From Spirosoma luteum DSM 19990 (GTDB lineage: Bacteria > Bacteroidota > Bacteroidia > Cytophagales > Spirosomataceae): DNA of 64,000 bases. The stretch spans positions 1 through 64,000 of the forward strand of contig NZ_KB893252.1 of the NCBI RefSeq assembly GCF_000374065.1. The letters are read 5' to 3'. Each line of letters begins with the position of its first letter. Position 1 is the stretch's first letter. The notes beneath the pieces were generated by a model. That model was given only the letters and a program-made list of their open reading frames with translations. It searched no databases and had not been told where the DNA came from. A program made the position numbers and the translations under genes. Shown here piece after piece: positions 16,955 through 25,847 of this stretch.

Positions 16955-18264
16955 GTCCGTACTTTATGGCCTTTGATGGCGTAAAAAACTAAGTACAGGT
17001 AGCAGGGTAATAATACCCAGTAAGCCGTGCGGAGGTCGAACTGGTCGGCGAAGTATCCATAAAATAGAGGCATGATGGCGTTGCCACACAGCCCCATAAT
17101 CAGGATAGAAGCACCCAGTTTGGTGAACCGCCCCAGCCCATCCAGCGCCAGCGGCCAGATACCCGCCCAGATTAATGAGTTGGCCAGCCCCAGCAGGACC
17201 ACGAACCAGATGGACACGTCGGCCGCGTGATCCAGCAGGGTAACCGGGCCACTGGCAAAAATAATGAGCAGCGTGAACAGCGTACCCAGCCCGGTACAAA
17301 TCCGCAGCGCATTTACCTGACTGATGAAACGGGGAATGGCGATAATACCCAGAACGTAGCCGCAAATGGTGCAGAACAGGGTGTACGACGGAAAAACTTT
17401 TGCTTCCAGCAGGTTGATCCCCATCGACCCGGCATAGCCGATAATGGTGTCAATGGCAATGACTTGTGTACCCACGTGCAAAAAGATGGCTCCGGCCCCC
17501 AGCACCAGGTGCGGAAACTGGAAGATGCTGGTTTTGGTGGCGTTGGCATTCGCCACTGACGGGCTTTCCTGTTCCGTGTTTAATTCGGGAAGTGGTGAGC
17601 GGTACACCAGATAGCCCAGCACAAAGAGAAACGTACCCAGCACGGCGTAGGGCACCATCACCCGGCGCACCAGCTCGTCCAGAGCCGCTCCCCGTTCCGA
17701 AGGCCCCATGCTGCCCAGTTGAGCAAACAAATCGGTATCGGTCGGGCGGAGGATGACGGCGGCAAACACCAGTGGCGACAAAATACCGGCGGCCTTGTTG
17801 CAGATACCCATGAGGCTGATTCGCTGGGCAGCCCGTTCCTGGGGCCCCAGAATGGTGATGTACGGATTAGCGGCCGTTTGCAGAACAGACAACCCAATGC
17901 CGATGGTAAACAAACCCAGCAGAAATACGCCATAAGTACGGGTCTGGGCCGCGGGAATGAAGATAAACGCCCCCAGCGCCATCACCCAGAAACCGATCAT
18001 CATCCCTTTTTTGAACCCGACCGCTTTGAGCAGGTATGAGGCTGGTACCGACATGATGAAGTAGGCAATGTAAAAAGCAAAGGCGACCAGGTAGGCCTGA
18101 AAACTCGTCAGTTCGCAGGCTATTTTGAAATACGGAATCAGGATGGAGTTGACCCACGACACAAAGCCGAAGATAAAAAACATGACCCCAATGAGTCCGA
18201 TGGATACCGTGGTATCCCGACGGGTAAGGTTACTGGCATCAATGGTTAGAGGAGTTGACTCCAT
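16942..18264 (-). CDS. nagP: FucP-family sugar/proton symporter, probably for N-acetylglucosamine
   Basis: 440 residues with about twelve hydrophobic segments and the FucP-type major facilitator signature (FFIFGFVSWVNSILIPYFK near the start, VGFKKGMMIGFWVMALGA, LLGLANSLIWAGIWPLALDG). Family members take up fucose, glucose/galactose or N-acetylglucosamine with protons across the inner membrane. The substrate is inferred from context: the gene leads an overlapping operon with nagA and nagB. The ATG at 18264 follows an intergenic inverted repeat that separates it from the Gfo/Idh gene upstream, so it probably has its own promoter. Confidence 0.85.
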   Translation of the reverse strand: MESTPLTIDASNLTRRDTTVSIGLIGVMFFIFGFVSWVNSILIPYFKIACELTSFQAYLVAFAFYIAYFIMSVPASYLLKAVGFKKGMMIGFWVMALGAFIFIPAAQTRTYGVFLLGLFTIGIGLSVLQTAANPYITILGPQERAAQRISLMGICNKAAGILSPLVFAAVILRPTDTDLFAQLGSMGPSERGAALDELVRRVMVPYAVLGTFLFVLGYLVYRSPLPELNTEQESPSVANANATKTSIFQFPHLVLGAGAIFLHVGTQVIAIDTIIGYAGSMGINLLEAKVFPSYTLFCTICGYVLGIIAIPRFISQVNALRICTGLGTLFTLLIIFASGPVTLLDHAADVSIWFVVLLGLANSLIWAGIWPLALDGLGRFTKLGASILIMGLCGNAIMPLFYGYFADQFDLRTAYWVLLPCYLYLVFYAIKGHKVRTWGV

Positions 18265-18288
18265 AAGGGCGAAAGAGTGAATGGTTGG

Positions 18289-18384
18289 TAGTTTGACGTT
18301 TGTAGTTTGACGTTTGTAGTTTATGTTGTAAAGTTTTGACTGTTAGCGAATTAAATTAAACGACAAACCACAAACGTCAAACTA
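18289..18384 (-). repeat. Tandem 14-bp repeats forming an inverted repeat between two minus-strand genes
   Basis: tagtttgacgtttg occurs twice in tandem (18289-18302, 18303-18316), and its reverse complement is at 18371-18384, directly after the stop of the Gfo/Idh gene. The pair can form a long-loop hairpin that may end that transcript. Simple repeats of this kind are common between Bacteroidota genes. Confidence 0.6.
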
Positions 18385-18386
18385 AG

Positions 18387-19754
18387 CTACACGGTGGGCT
18401 CCCAGCCTTTCTGGTAGTCCCGCTGCCAGAGCTTTTCAGCTTCCGGGTTGTTTTTGATGTGGCCGTTGGCCGGGTCGATGGTGAGCATACCGCCGGAGCG
18501 CAGGGCAATATTTCCCAGTTGCGCCAGCAACGTACTCTGATGACCACCCACAATATCGGAAGCCAGGGGGGTGCCTTTTTTAATCCCGTCGAAAAAATTC
18601 TGGATGTGAATCGCGTCCAGCGCCTGCGACGGGTCCATTTTGTTTCGGGGGTCGATGACGAGGTCGTTTTTCACGGCTTTGACCAGTTTGTTCTCTAAAT
18701 CGAACACCTTGTAGGAGTTCCCCGATTCGATGAGCACTGAACCCGTTTCGCCATAAAAGATTACTCCGACGCTGGTGCCCTCCACGGTTCGGCCGTTGCA
18801 GCTTCGCCCCTCCCAGGTCATGGCCGTGTTGTTGGGAAACTCCAGACTGATTACCTGCGTGTCGGGCGTTTGCCAGTCGTCCTGGTAGCGGTAACGCCCA
18901 CCGGATGAGGTAACTTTGGTGGGATAGGTTACGCCCAGTCCCCAGCGCATCAGGTCGAGCATGTGGGTACCGTTGTTGAGGGCTTCGCCGGTTCCCCAGT
19001 GCCAGAACCAGTGCCAGTTGTAATGCAGGATGTTGTCTTTGAAGGCCCGCCGGGGCGCGGGCCCCTGCCACAGGTCGTAATTCAGCCAGGACGGTACGGG
19101 TGCTTCTTTGCCGATCCCAATCGACGGCCGGTTGTTGGTGTACCAGCCCTTCACAAAATAAGGCCGACCGATGATTCCGCTCTGGACTTCCCGAATGGCC
19201 TGGGCCACATTGGGCCACGACCGGCGCTGGTTGCCCATCTGAATCACGTTCTTGTATTTCTTCGCCACCGCCACCAGCAGTTCGCCCTCGTGGGGGTTAT
19301 GACTGCACGGTTTTTCGAGGTAGACGTGTTTTCCGGCTTTGGACGCGAGGATGGCGGCCGGTGCGTGCCAGTGGTCGGGGGCGGCAATAACCAGCGCATC
19401 CACGTCTTTATCTTCCAGCGCCTTCCGGAAATCGGGCTGATTTTTTGGTGTTGACTGCTGAATTTTCCCGACCGTTGCCAGGCATTTATCAGCCGCCCGA
19501 CTATCCACATCCGATACGGAGATGACTTCGCAGTTGGGCTGAAGGGCGAAGTTACCGGCCAGCGCCAGGCCCCGGCTGTTAACCCCCATCATGCCTACCC
19601 GAACCTTTTCGTTGGCTCCCAGAATACGGGCGTAACTCCGGGCACTGAAGCCGGGCAGCACCCCGCCTGCCGACAGCACAGCGGTACCCGTAATCGCTTT
19701 TTTGATGAACGTCCGACGGGTATCGTCGGAGCTGGCAGACTGTAGGTTATTCAT
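18387..19754 (-). CDS. Exported Gfo/Idh/MocA-family oxidoreductase
   Basis: 455 residues. The N-terminus carries a twin-arginine-like signal (DDTRRTFIKKAITGTAVLSA), so folded export is likely. The Rossmann part shows VRVGMMGVNSRGLALAGNFA (about 51-70), VISVSDVD and the EKPCSHN motif with the catalytic lysine. The C-terminal substrate domain includes NWHWFWHWGTGEALNNGTH. Members oxidise or reduce sugars with a tightly held NAD(P), and related exported proteins include GH109 and 3-keto-sugar enzymes. The exact substrate is unknown. It is separated by 32 bases from a second Gfo/Idh/MocA gene upstream and ends the operon. Confidence 0.85.
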   Translation of the reverse strand: MNNLQSASSDDTRRTFIKKAITGTAVLSAGGVLPGFSARSYARILGANEKVRVGMMGVNSRGLALAGNFALQPNCEVISVSDVDSRAADKCLATVGKIQQSTPKNQPDFRKALEDKDVDALVIAAPDHWHAPAAILASKAGKHVYLEKPCSHNPHEGELLVAVAKKYKNVIQMGNQRRSWPNVAQAIREVQSGIIGRPYFVKGWYTNNRPSIGIGKEAPVPSWLNYDLWQGPAPRRAFKDNILHYNWHWFWHWGTGEALNNGTHMLDLMRWGLGVTYPTKVTSSGGRYRYQDDWQTPDTQVISLEFPNNTAMTWEGRSCNGRTVEGTSVGVIFYGETGSVLIESGNSYKVFDLENKLVKAVKNDLVIDPRNKMDPSQALDAIHIQNFFDGIKKGTPLASDIVGGHQSTLLAQLGNIALRSGGMLTIDPANGHIKNNPEAEKLWQRDYQKGWEPTV

Positions 19755-19786
19755 TCGAAGAGTCGTTTTCTACCGGGGTCAGGGAT

Positions 19787-20797
19787 TTACTTTTTTGCTT
19801 TTTCGCGTACGCTGGCCAGGGTTACCAGCGCACCCCCGCGCCGTTTACTTTCGTCGGCGGCTTCCATGAACGCAAACAGCTCGATGGTTTCTTCGGGTGA
19901 TACGGGCGGGGTGCCCGTTTCAAAGTAGGTAATGATTTCTTTTAATAGCGGCTCGTAGCCATTGTAGGGTCCCAGCCGGACATTGCCGGAGGTCAGGTAA
20001 ACCGTTCCGCCGTAGTCGTGCTTGCCCGTTCGGGTACCCCGGAAGGTACCGATTCGCCCGTCGGCCCAGGTCCCCACAACGATGTCCGTGCCTTCCGTAT
20101 GCGTCCGCACTACCGACTGGCAACCCGTTCCCATAGCGGCATAGAGCGCTTCGACACCGTGAATACCGTACCAGAACAGATCGGGGTGCGTTTTTTCCAG
20201 CACCGCCGGACTAAACGTATCGGCTCCCAGGACCTGGCTTTTATCAATGCCCGCTATGCCGGTAATGTACCGAAGGGACGAGGCCGAAAAGAGGGGAATT
20301 TTATAGTGCTCCGACGCGTCAAAAATAGCGATAACATCCCCCAGCGAAGCGGCCATGGGTTTGTCGATGAACACGCGTTTTCCGGCTTTCAATACTTGCA
20401 TGACCTGCTCCCGGTGCAGCCGCCCGTCATTGGTTTCCAGCAGGACAACATCCACCTTTTTGAGCAACTCATCAATGGAATCGACGATGGTTACCCCCTG
20501 CTTTTTCACTTCCTCCGTGTAGCCCGGTATCCGTTTCGCACTGCTGTCAATATCCCGGCTGCCATACGGATAAGCCGCCACCACCCGGTAGCCTTTGTAG
20601 TCGGCACTGGCATCGGCGCTATTGAGTACCTTCACGAAAGCCGTACTGTGGGACGTATCCAGCCCAATCATACCCACCCGTTTTTCGGTCGCTGCGCGGG
20701 CACCGGCTGACCAGGCCAGCGCAGGCATACTCATCGCTACGCTTCCCAGAGCGGACTGCTGTAAAAACGTTCTTCGGGTAAACATCGGGCTATTCAT
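19787..20797 (-). CDS. Second exported Gfo/Idh/MocA-family oxidoreductase
   Basis: 336 residues. It begins with a twin-arginine-type signal (MFTRRTFLQQSALGSVAMSM). The Rossmann start reads RVGMIGLDTSHSTAFVKVLN, less typical than GxGxxG in this family, and the catalytic motif is FIDKPMAASL. The C-terminal half (LFWYGIHGVEALYAAMGTG, EGTDIVVGTWADGRIGTFRG) fits a sugar-type substrate domain. The substrate is not known. It is the third of four closely spaced minus-strand genes, following the PQQ dehydrogenase gene after 48 bases. It is not a duplicate of the next gene downstream: the two share only the family fold. Confidence 0.8.
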   Translation of the reverse strand: MNSPMFTRRTFLQQSALGSVAMSMPALAWSAGARAATEKRVGMIGLDTSHSTAFVKVLNSADASADYKGYRVVAAYPYGSRDIDSSAKRIPGYTEEVKKQGVTIVDSIDELLKKVDVVLLETNDGRLHREQVMQVLKAGKRVFIDKPMAASLGDVIAIFDASEHYKIPLFSASSLRYITGIAGIDKSQVLGADTFSPAVLEKTHPDLFWYGIHGVEALYAAMGTGCQSVVRTHTEGTDIVVGTWADGRIGTFRGTRTGKHDYGGTVYLTSGNVRLGPYNGYEPLLKEIITYFETGTPPVSPEETIELFAFMEAADESKRRGGALVTLASVREKAKK

Positions 20798-20845
20798 ACT
20801 GGGAATGGCTGGTTTGGGATTAGCGGAAAAATCCGGCAGGAATCA

Positions 20846-22141
20846 TCATCGGCTAAGGCGCAGAATCCGGCCCTGGGCATCATCGGTAATTACGTAGATT
20901 GATCCGTCCGATGCCTGCGTGACGTAACGCATCCGCTGTTTCTGGTCGGTCAATAGCTGTTCTTCACCCACCACCCTGTTGTTTTCAATCACCAGACGGT
21001 CCAGGTGCATACCCCGCAGGGCAGCCACGAACAGATTGTTTTTCCACTCCGGGAACATACTGCCCGTATAAAACATAATGCCGCTGGGGGCAATGGATGG
21101 GTCCCAGTAATAGACTGGCTGTTCCATGCCCGTCTGCTTTGTTTTACCCCCGTTTACCGGTTCGCCACTGTATTCAATGCCGTAGGCAATGGTAGGCCAC
21201 CCGTAGTCTGCTCCCGGCCGGATGATGTTCAGTTCATCACCCGCGTTGGGGCCGTGCTCCGTTTCCCAGAGGTCGCCGGTTTGCGGGTTAAAAGCCAGCC
21301 CCTGCGGGTTCCGGTGGCCCATCGACCATATTTCGGGCAGAGCGTTCGGATTGCCACTGGCCGTTGTCCTGTATGGGTTCCCGGCAGCCGCTGTTCCGTC
21401 TTTATTGATTCGGATTATTTTCCCCAGCGACGAATCGAGGGCCTGTGCTTTCTTACGGATTTCGTCGTCGAACCGCTCCCCGAAGGTAACGTACAACCGT
21501 CCCTGCGCGTCGAACAGCATCCGGGAGCCGTTGTGATTGGGACCACTGTACACAGGCGATGCGCGGTAGATAACCTGTACGTTTTCCAGTTTCGTTTCGT
21601 CGGCCGACAGGCGGGCGCGGGCTACCGAGGTAACGCTACCGCCAGCAACAGGCTCTACATAGCACCAGAAAACCTGCCGGGTAGTAGCAAAGTCAGGGTC
21701 GAGTTTAACGTCGTATAACCCACCATCCCCCTCAGCGCGAACGGCGGGAACACCGGCAATTTCGTTCCCCACTACGCCCTGCTGCGTTACAATGCGCATA
21801 GTTCCTCTTTTTTCCGTCACCAGCATCCGGCCATCAGGCAGAAACACCAGCCCCCAGGGTTGAACCAGACCGTTGGCCACGGTCGTCACGGTAAATGTCG
21901 TCGTTGATTTTATACTGCCGATCCTTGTCTGTCCCGCAAAAGTGGGTTGCTGCCCCTTCGCTATCATTGGCCGCTTTTCGACAGATGCCCCCGTTTCGGA
22001 GTGGGATGGGGCAACGGGCCGGTTCTGACCGAAAGCTGCGTAGCTGGTCAGCACAAGAACCATTGTCAGGCAGCTGATCGTGCTTCTTACACGGATAGCC
22101 AGCGGCAGAGTATTCACCAACGGGTTAGATAAAGCGTTCAT
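20846..22141 (-). CDS. PQQ-dependent sugar dehydrogenase (GSDH/Asd-like)
   Basis: 431 residues from the chosen start. A signal peptide (CLTMVLVLTSYAAFGQ) is followed by a six-bladed propeller with family marks: GLVQPWGLVFLPDGRMLVTE, LYDVKLDPDF, GPNHNGSRMLFDAQGRLYVT, GHRNPQGLAFNP and TEHGPNAGDELNII. Such periplasmic quinoproteins oxidise aldoses with pyrroloquinoline quinone; the specific sugar is not known. An upstream frame start at 22189 would add 16 residues without sense and run into chrA, so ATG 22141, which begins the signal peptide, is preferred. It follows chrA by 19 bases. Confidence 0.85.
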   Translation of the reverse strand: MNALSNPLVNTLPLAIRVRSTISCLTMVLVLTSYAAFGQNRPVAPSHSETGASVEKRPMIAKGQQPTFAGQTRIGSIKSTTTFTVTTVANGLVQPWGLVFLPDGRMLVTEKRGTMRIVTQQGVVGNEIAGVPAVRAEGDGGLYDVKLDPDFATTRQVFWCYVEPVAGGSVTSVARARLSADETKLENVQVIYRASPVYSGPNHNGSRMLFDAQGRLYVTFGERFDDEIRKKAQALDSSLGKIIRINKDGTAAAGNPYRTTASGNPNALPEIWSMGHRNPQGLAFNPQTGDLWETEHGPNAGDELNIIRPGADYGWPTIAYGIEYSGEPVNGGKTKQTGMEQPVYYWDPSIAPSGIMFYTGSMFPEWKNNLFVAALRGMHLDRLVIENNRVVGEEQLLTDQKQRMRYVTQASDGSIYVITDDAQGRILRLSR

Positions 22142-22160
22142 TGAGCAACGTAAGTTGTTT

Positions 22161-23363
22161 TTATAGCACCACGCCAGCAACCAATCCAACCAAAATCAGT
22201 GCGTAGGGAGGAATTTTGGTGTACAGCAACAGGACAAGGGTAAGCAGCACAACCAAAACCGATGGCCAGTGCGGGGCCATTGGCTCAAACAGGGCGATAG
22301 CCGCTGCGGCCGTTAAACCGGTACTGGCCGCGTTGATGCCCCCCAGGGAAGCCCGTACCACGCGGTAGCGTTTGAGTTGTTCCCAAAACCGGTACACAAA
22401 GAAGATAAGGAAGGTGCCGGGCAGGAAAATACCGGCGGTAGACACTACACTGCCCCAAAACTGCCCCTGCACGCCCATGTCCCGCATGGAGAGTGCGCCG
22501 ATGTACGAAGCAAAGGAGAATACCGGGCCGGGCATGGCCTGCACCAGCCCCAGCCCCGACAGAAACTCCTCGCGGGTGAGGTAATGCTTAAACGCCACAA
22601 ATTCGTTGTACAGCATGGGCGTCAGCACCTGACCGCCCCCAAATACAAAACTGCCGTTCCGGTAGAAGTTCTCGAACAGCCGTACGGGTAGCAACTGCGT
22701 GTAGGCTCCCAGCAGAGCCGCCCCGATGAACACACCCAGCCACAGAAAAAAATTAGCCCACTGCACACGCAGGGGCTGTTTCTCCATCCGTTTTTGTTTC
22801 TGGTAGGTCAGAGCCGTAACCAAACCACCGGCCGCAATAACGAAGGGTGTCATAAACGGCGACCGGAACAGATAGGCCACGAGCGTGGCAGTCAGGGCCA
22901 GGGCCAGTGTTGTTTTGTCTTTGATAACTTTCTGCCCGATTCGGTACCCGGCCACCACCATAAACCCAACGGCCATGGGTTGAATGAACCGGGTAAACTG
23001 CAGCGACAACTGGTGTTTTTCCAGGTAATAAATCCCCATACCGGCAGCTGTCATGATACTTACGGCAGGCAGTACCCAGATGAACAGGGTGAGGTAAGCG
23101 AGGTTGGGGCCGCCGATTTTGAAGCCCAGCGCCGTGATCGTCTGCGTGGAGGTTGGTCCCGGCAGCACCTGCCCCAGCGCATTCAGCTCCAGCAGTTCTT
23201 CTTCGGTCAGGTAGCGTCGTTTCTGAACCAGTCGCTCAAAAAACATGGCCAGATGCACTTGCGGACCGCCGAACGTGGTAAGCGCAAGAATCAGCACATC
23301 TTTCAGAAAGATGAAGTACCGGATTCGGCGTACGGGCTGAGCAGTCGTTAAGTAGGGCAGCAT
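22161..23363 (-). CDS. chrA: Chromate-transporter (CHR) family protein, two-domain form
   Basis: 400 residues with two homologous halves, each with the family's paired helices and signature: FGGPQVHLAMFFERLVQ and LGQVLPGPTSTQTI in the first half, FGGGQVLTPMLYNEFV and LGLVQAMPGPVFSFASYIGA in the second. By family knowledge it exports chromate, with sulfate as a competitor, from the cytoplasm. In a carbohydrate-type operon the true substrate is uncertain. It is the first of four minus-strand genes with spacings of 19, 48 and 32 bases, so transcription of the whole unit probably starts upstream of 23363. Confidence 0.88.
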   Translation of the reverse strand: MLPYLTTAQPVRRIRYFIFLKDVLILALTTFGGPQVHLAMFFERLVQKRRYLTEEELLELNALGQVLPGPTSTQTITALGFKIGGPNLAYLTLFIWVLPAVSIMTAAGMGIYYLEKHQLSLQFTRFIQPMAVGFMVVAGYRIGQKVIKDKTTLALALTATLVAYLFRSPFMTPFVIAAGGLVTALTYQKQKRMEKQPLRVQWANFFLWLGVFIGAALLGAYTQLLPVRLFENFYRNGSFVFGGGQVLTPMLYNEFVAFKHYLTREEFLSGLGLVQAMPGPVFSFASYIGALSMRDMGVQGQFWGSVVSTAGIFLPGTFLIFFVYRFWEQLKRYRVVRASLGGINAASTGLTAAAAIALFEPMAPHWPSVLVVLLTLVLLLYTKIPPYALILVGLVAGVVL

Positions 23364-23459
23364 TAGCAGGAGAAGGCAGGAGCGGCCAAATTATAATGAG
23401 TGGGTAGCCAGTAATTGACAGAGAGCAACAAATGACTACCCACCCCAAATGACAAAGGC

Positions 23460-24419
23460 CTATTTCTTTTTTAGGCCCAGCTCCATCAGTCGCTCGTCCA
23501 GAAACTCACCGGCGGTCATGTCGACATACAGTTTTGGGTGCTGGGTATCCACACAACTATCCAGGCAACTCAGGTTCATATCGGCGCGGGGGTGCATAAA
23601 AAAGGGTATCGAATACCGCGACTGGTTCATTTTCTCCCTCGGTGGGTTCACCACCTGGTGAATCGTCGATTTCAGTTTGTGGTTAGTGAGCCGGTCCAGC
23701 ATATCGCCCACGTTCACCACTACCTGGTCGGGCAGGGCGGTGATGCCAATCCATTTACCATCGCGCCGGAGTACTTCCAGCCCGTCGGCCGAAGCTCCCA
23801 TCAGCAGCGTAATCAGATTTATATCACCGTGGGGAGCGGCCCGGACGGCGCCGTCGGGGGTGCTGTTGGGGTCGAGGGGAAAGTAGTGCAGGGCCCGCAG
23901 GATGCTGTCGCCGTTGCGTACTTTGTCGTCGAAGTAATTTTCGGGTAGTTCAAGGTATAGCGCAATGGCTCGCAGGAGTTGTTTCCCGGCGTTTTCGAGG
24001 GTCCGGTACGCCGTTACGGTTGCATCTCCAAACTCCGGCACCTCCTCGGGCAGAATATTAGCGGGCATATCGCCTTCCGGCTCCGGCTGCCCAATGTGGT
24101 AAAACTCTTTCAAATCGGCTACTTTAAAGCCTTTGGCGGTTTCTTTGCCTTTGCCGATGTAGCCGCGCTGCCCGTTCAGTTCCGGGTGTTCGTACTGCTG
24201 CTTAACGCTGTCGGGCGATGAGAAGAAAGCCTGAGCCGATGAATATAATTTCTTCGTCAGGTCTTCCGTCAGGCCGTGGTTGCGGATAGCCACAAAGCCG
24301 ATTTGATTAAAGGCCCGGCCCAGGTCCTGCACGAAACGCGCTTTCTTGTCGGGGTCGCCAGACGTAAAATCGGCCAGGTCCAGCGATGGTATTTCGTTAT
24401 ATAATTCCTCTGTTGCCAT
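23460..24419 (-). CDS. 2-oxoglutarate/Fe(II) oxygenase, isopenicillin-N-synthase-like
   Basis: 319 residues. The N-terminal DIOX_N part is seen (EIPSLDLADFTSGD, NQIGFVAIRNHGL), then the jelly-roll core with the iron ligands HGD in AAPHGDINLITLLM (His-x-Asp) and the distal His in LKSTIHQVVNP, followed by RYSIPFF, whose Arg binds 2-oxoglutarate. Such enzymes hydroxylate or desaturate small molecules; the substrate is unknown. The open frame begins with GTG at 24428, but the first ATG (24419, MATEELYNE) lies 20 bases after a promoter-like box and is preferred. It stands alone, 96 bases before chrA on the same strand. Confidence 0.85.
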   Translation of the reverse strand: MATEELYNEIPSLDLADFTSGDPDKKARFVQDLGRAFNQIGFVAIRNHGLTEDLTKKLYSSAQAFFSSPDSVKQQYEHPELNGQRGYIGKGKETAKGFKVADLKEFYHIGQPEPEGDMPANILPEEVPEFGDATVTAYRTLENAGKQLLRAIALYLELPENYFDDKVRNGDSILRALHYFPLDPNSTPDGAVRAAPHGDINLITLLMGASADGLEVLRRDGKWIGITALPDQVVVNVGDMLDRLTNHKLKSTIHQVVNPPREKMNQSRYSIPFFMHPRADMNLSCLDSCVDTQHPKLYVDMTAGEFLDERLMELGLKKK

Positions 24420-24438
24420 TGTTAACACTCAGTTTAGG

Positions 24439-24446
24439 CAAAAATA
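24439..24446 (-). promoter_or_regulatory. Possible -7 element (TATTTTTG) of the oxygenase gene
   Basis: On the minus strand TATTTTTG matches the Bacteroidota -7 consensus TAnnTTTG, 20 bases before ATG 24419. A TTTG lies upstream but at shorter spacing than the usual 19 bases, so support is partial. Confidence 0.35.
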
Positions 24447-24634
24447 CGAAAGATTACCCAAACGCAGCGATTAGCTTATTGCGGGAAATTTAACCGGGTG
24501 GTAAGCCTGTTATTCGGGTTCAGGGAGGGCATTTCGCTTTATTCAGTTGGGGCACTCAACTACTAGGGTGGCTATGGCGATGGGTAGATCGTGCCGGAAC
24601 AGGGGCTTTCTCCAGCGAAATCAACGGTTATGTT

Positions 24635-25594
24635 ATGGCCTTCTTTTACCGATATACTGCCTACTTACTCCTGCTTTTTTGCCTGGTGCCGTCAAGTCGA
24701 CAGTGTTACGGCCAATCGCTGTTCCCCCCTACCGTTCGGCGGGTTGTATTCCTGGGCAACAGCATCACTTACGCCGGGAAGTACGTTACGGCTATTGATA
24801 GCTACTACCGATCGCACTACCCAAACCAGCCCATCGAGTTTATCAATGTTGGTCTGCCGAGCGAAACGGTTTCGGGGCTATCGGAAGACGGACATGCCGG
24901 TGGCCAATTTCCCCGACCCGACCTGCACGAGCGTCTCGACCGGGTACTGACGCAAACCAAACCAGACCTGGTTTTTGCCAGCTATGGCATGAACGACGGC
25001 ATTTATATGCCGTTCGATGAAACGCGTTTCCAGAAATTCAACGATGGTATCGAGTGGCTACACAACGAAGTGGTGAAAACGGGGGCCGCTATCATTCACC
25101 TTACCCCACCGGTCTATGATGACCTGAAGGGCGGGAAACCGGGCTACGGAGCCGTCCTCGACCGGTATTCGGATTGGCTTTTGGAACAGAAAAAGGCCAG
25201 AAACTGGCAGGTAATCGATGTTCATTACCCGATGAAGCAATTCCTGGATGCGCACCGCAAAGTGGATTCGGCTTATAACATGGCGGGATTTTCCCTGGCC
25301 GACGATGGCGTTCATCCGGGTGATGTGGGGCACTGGATCATGGCCAGAACTATCTTGTCAGGGTTGGGTGCGAGCGCCATTGCTTCAGCACCGGATCTCA
25401 AGGCAGCAATGGCTTCGGTGCCAAATGCGGCTCAGCTCATCCAACTCATTGCCGAGCGGCAAACTATAATGAAAGATGCCTGGCTAACCGCCACGGGACA
25501 TAAACGGCCAGGTATGAGTACAGGGTTACCGCTGGAAGAGGCCAAAGCCAAAGCGGCTGTTATTGATGCCCGAATACAAGCCCTCCTCCCTTAA
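24635..25594 (+). CDS. Secreted SGNH/GDSL hydrolase
   Basis: 319 residues. It has a signal peptide (YLLLLFCLVPSSRQCYGQ) and the SGNH blocks: VVFLGNSITYAG with the nucleophile Ser in GNSIT, the GLPSE glycine, the GMND asparagine, and DGVHP with the catalytic Asp and His. The family cleaves esters or acyl groups on carbohydrates and lipids; a periplasmic esterase acting on glycans is likely, by inference. The C-terminal 70 residues form a helical tail (LIQLIAERQTIMKDAWLTAT) typical of a Bacteroidota/Planctomycetes subgroup. It is transcribed divergently from the oxygenase gene and followed by two large hairpins. Confidence 0.88.
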   Translation: MAFFYRYTAYLLLLFCLVPSSRQCYGQSLFPPTVRRVVFLGNSITYAGKYVTAIDSYYRSHYPNQPIEFINVGLPSETVSGLSEDGHAGGQFPRPDLHERLDRVLTQTKPDLVFASYGMNDGIYMPFDETRFQKFNDGIEWLHNEVVKTGAAIIHLTPPVYDDLKGGKPGYGAVLDRYSDWLLEQKKARNWQVIDVHYPMKQFLDAHRKVDSAYNMAGFSLADDGVHPGDVGHWIMARTILSGLGASAIASAPDLKAAMASVPNAAQLIQLIAERQTIMKDAWLTATGHKRPGMSTGLPLEEAKAKAAVIDARIQALLP

Positions 25595-25654
25595 GGCCCA
25601 GGCGTGTCGAAAACCCTGTCTAACCTATCCCTTCGCAAAAAATAAGAAATAATC

Positions 25655-25733
25655 TTTTGTCATTTCGACGCAGGAGAAATCTCAATATCACGTGCAGTCA
25701 ACTTGAGATTTCTCCTGCGTCGAAATGACAAAA
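25655..25733. repeat. Perfect 31-bp inverted repeat, interspersed-repeat type
   Basis: ttttgtcatttcgacgcagg... at 25655-25685 is exactly complementary to 25703-25733, with a 17-base spacer. Such aggressive palindromes with a gtcatttcgacgcaggagaa core are of a kind repeated through Bacteroidota genomes. It could fold as a strong RNA hairpin on either strand. Confidence 0.8.
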
Positions 25734-25770
25734 AGTCGATTCTAATTTGATTAGATTTTAAAGGGTCGAT

Positions 25771-25837
25771 TAAACAGCCGAACCGGTCTGCCGACACGGG
25801 ATAGTACCCCGCATTGGCAGACCGGTTCGGCTGTTTA
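25771..25837. terminator. Bidirectional 22-bp hairpin between convergent genes
   Basis: taaacagccgaaccggtctg... at 25771-25792 pairs perfectly with 25816-25837, and an inner cggg/cccg pair tightens the loop. It lies 10 bases after the stop of the minus-strand sod gene and about 180 bases after the SGNH hydrolase gene, so it can end both transcripts. Confidence 0.8.
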
Positions 25838-25847
25838 GGTAATTCTG

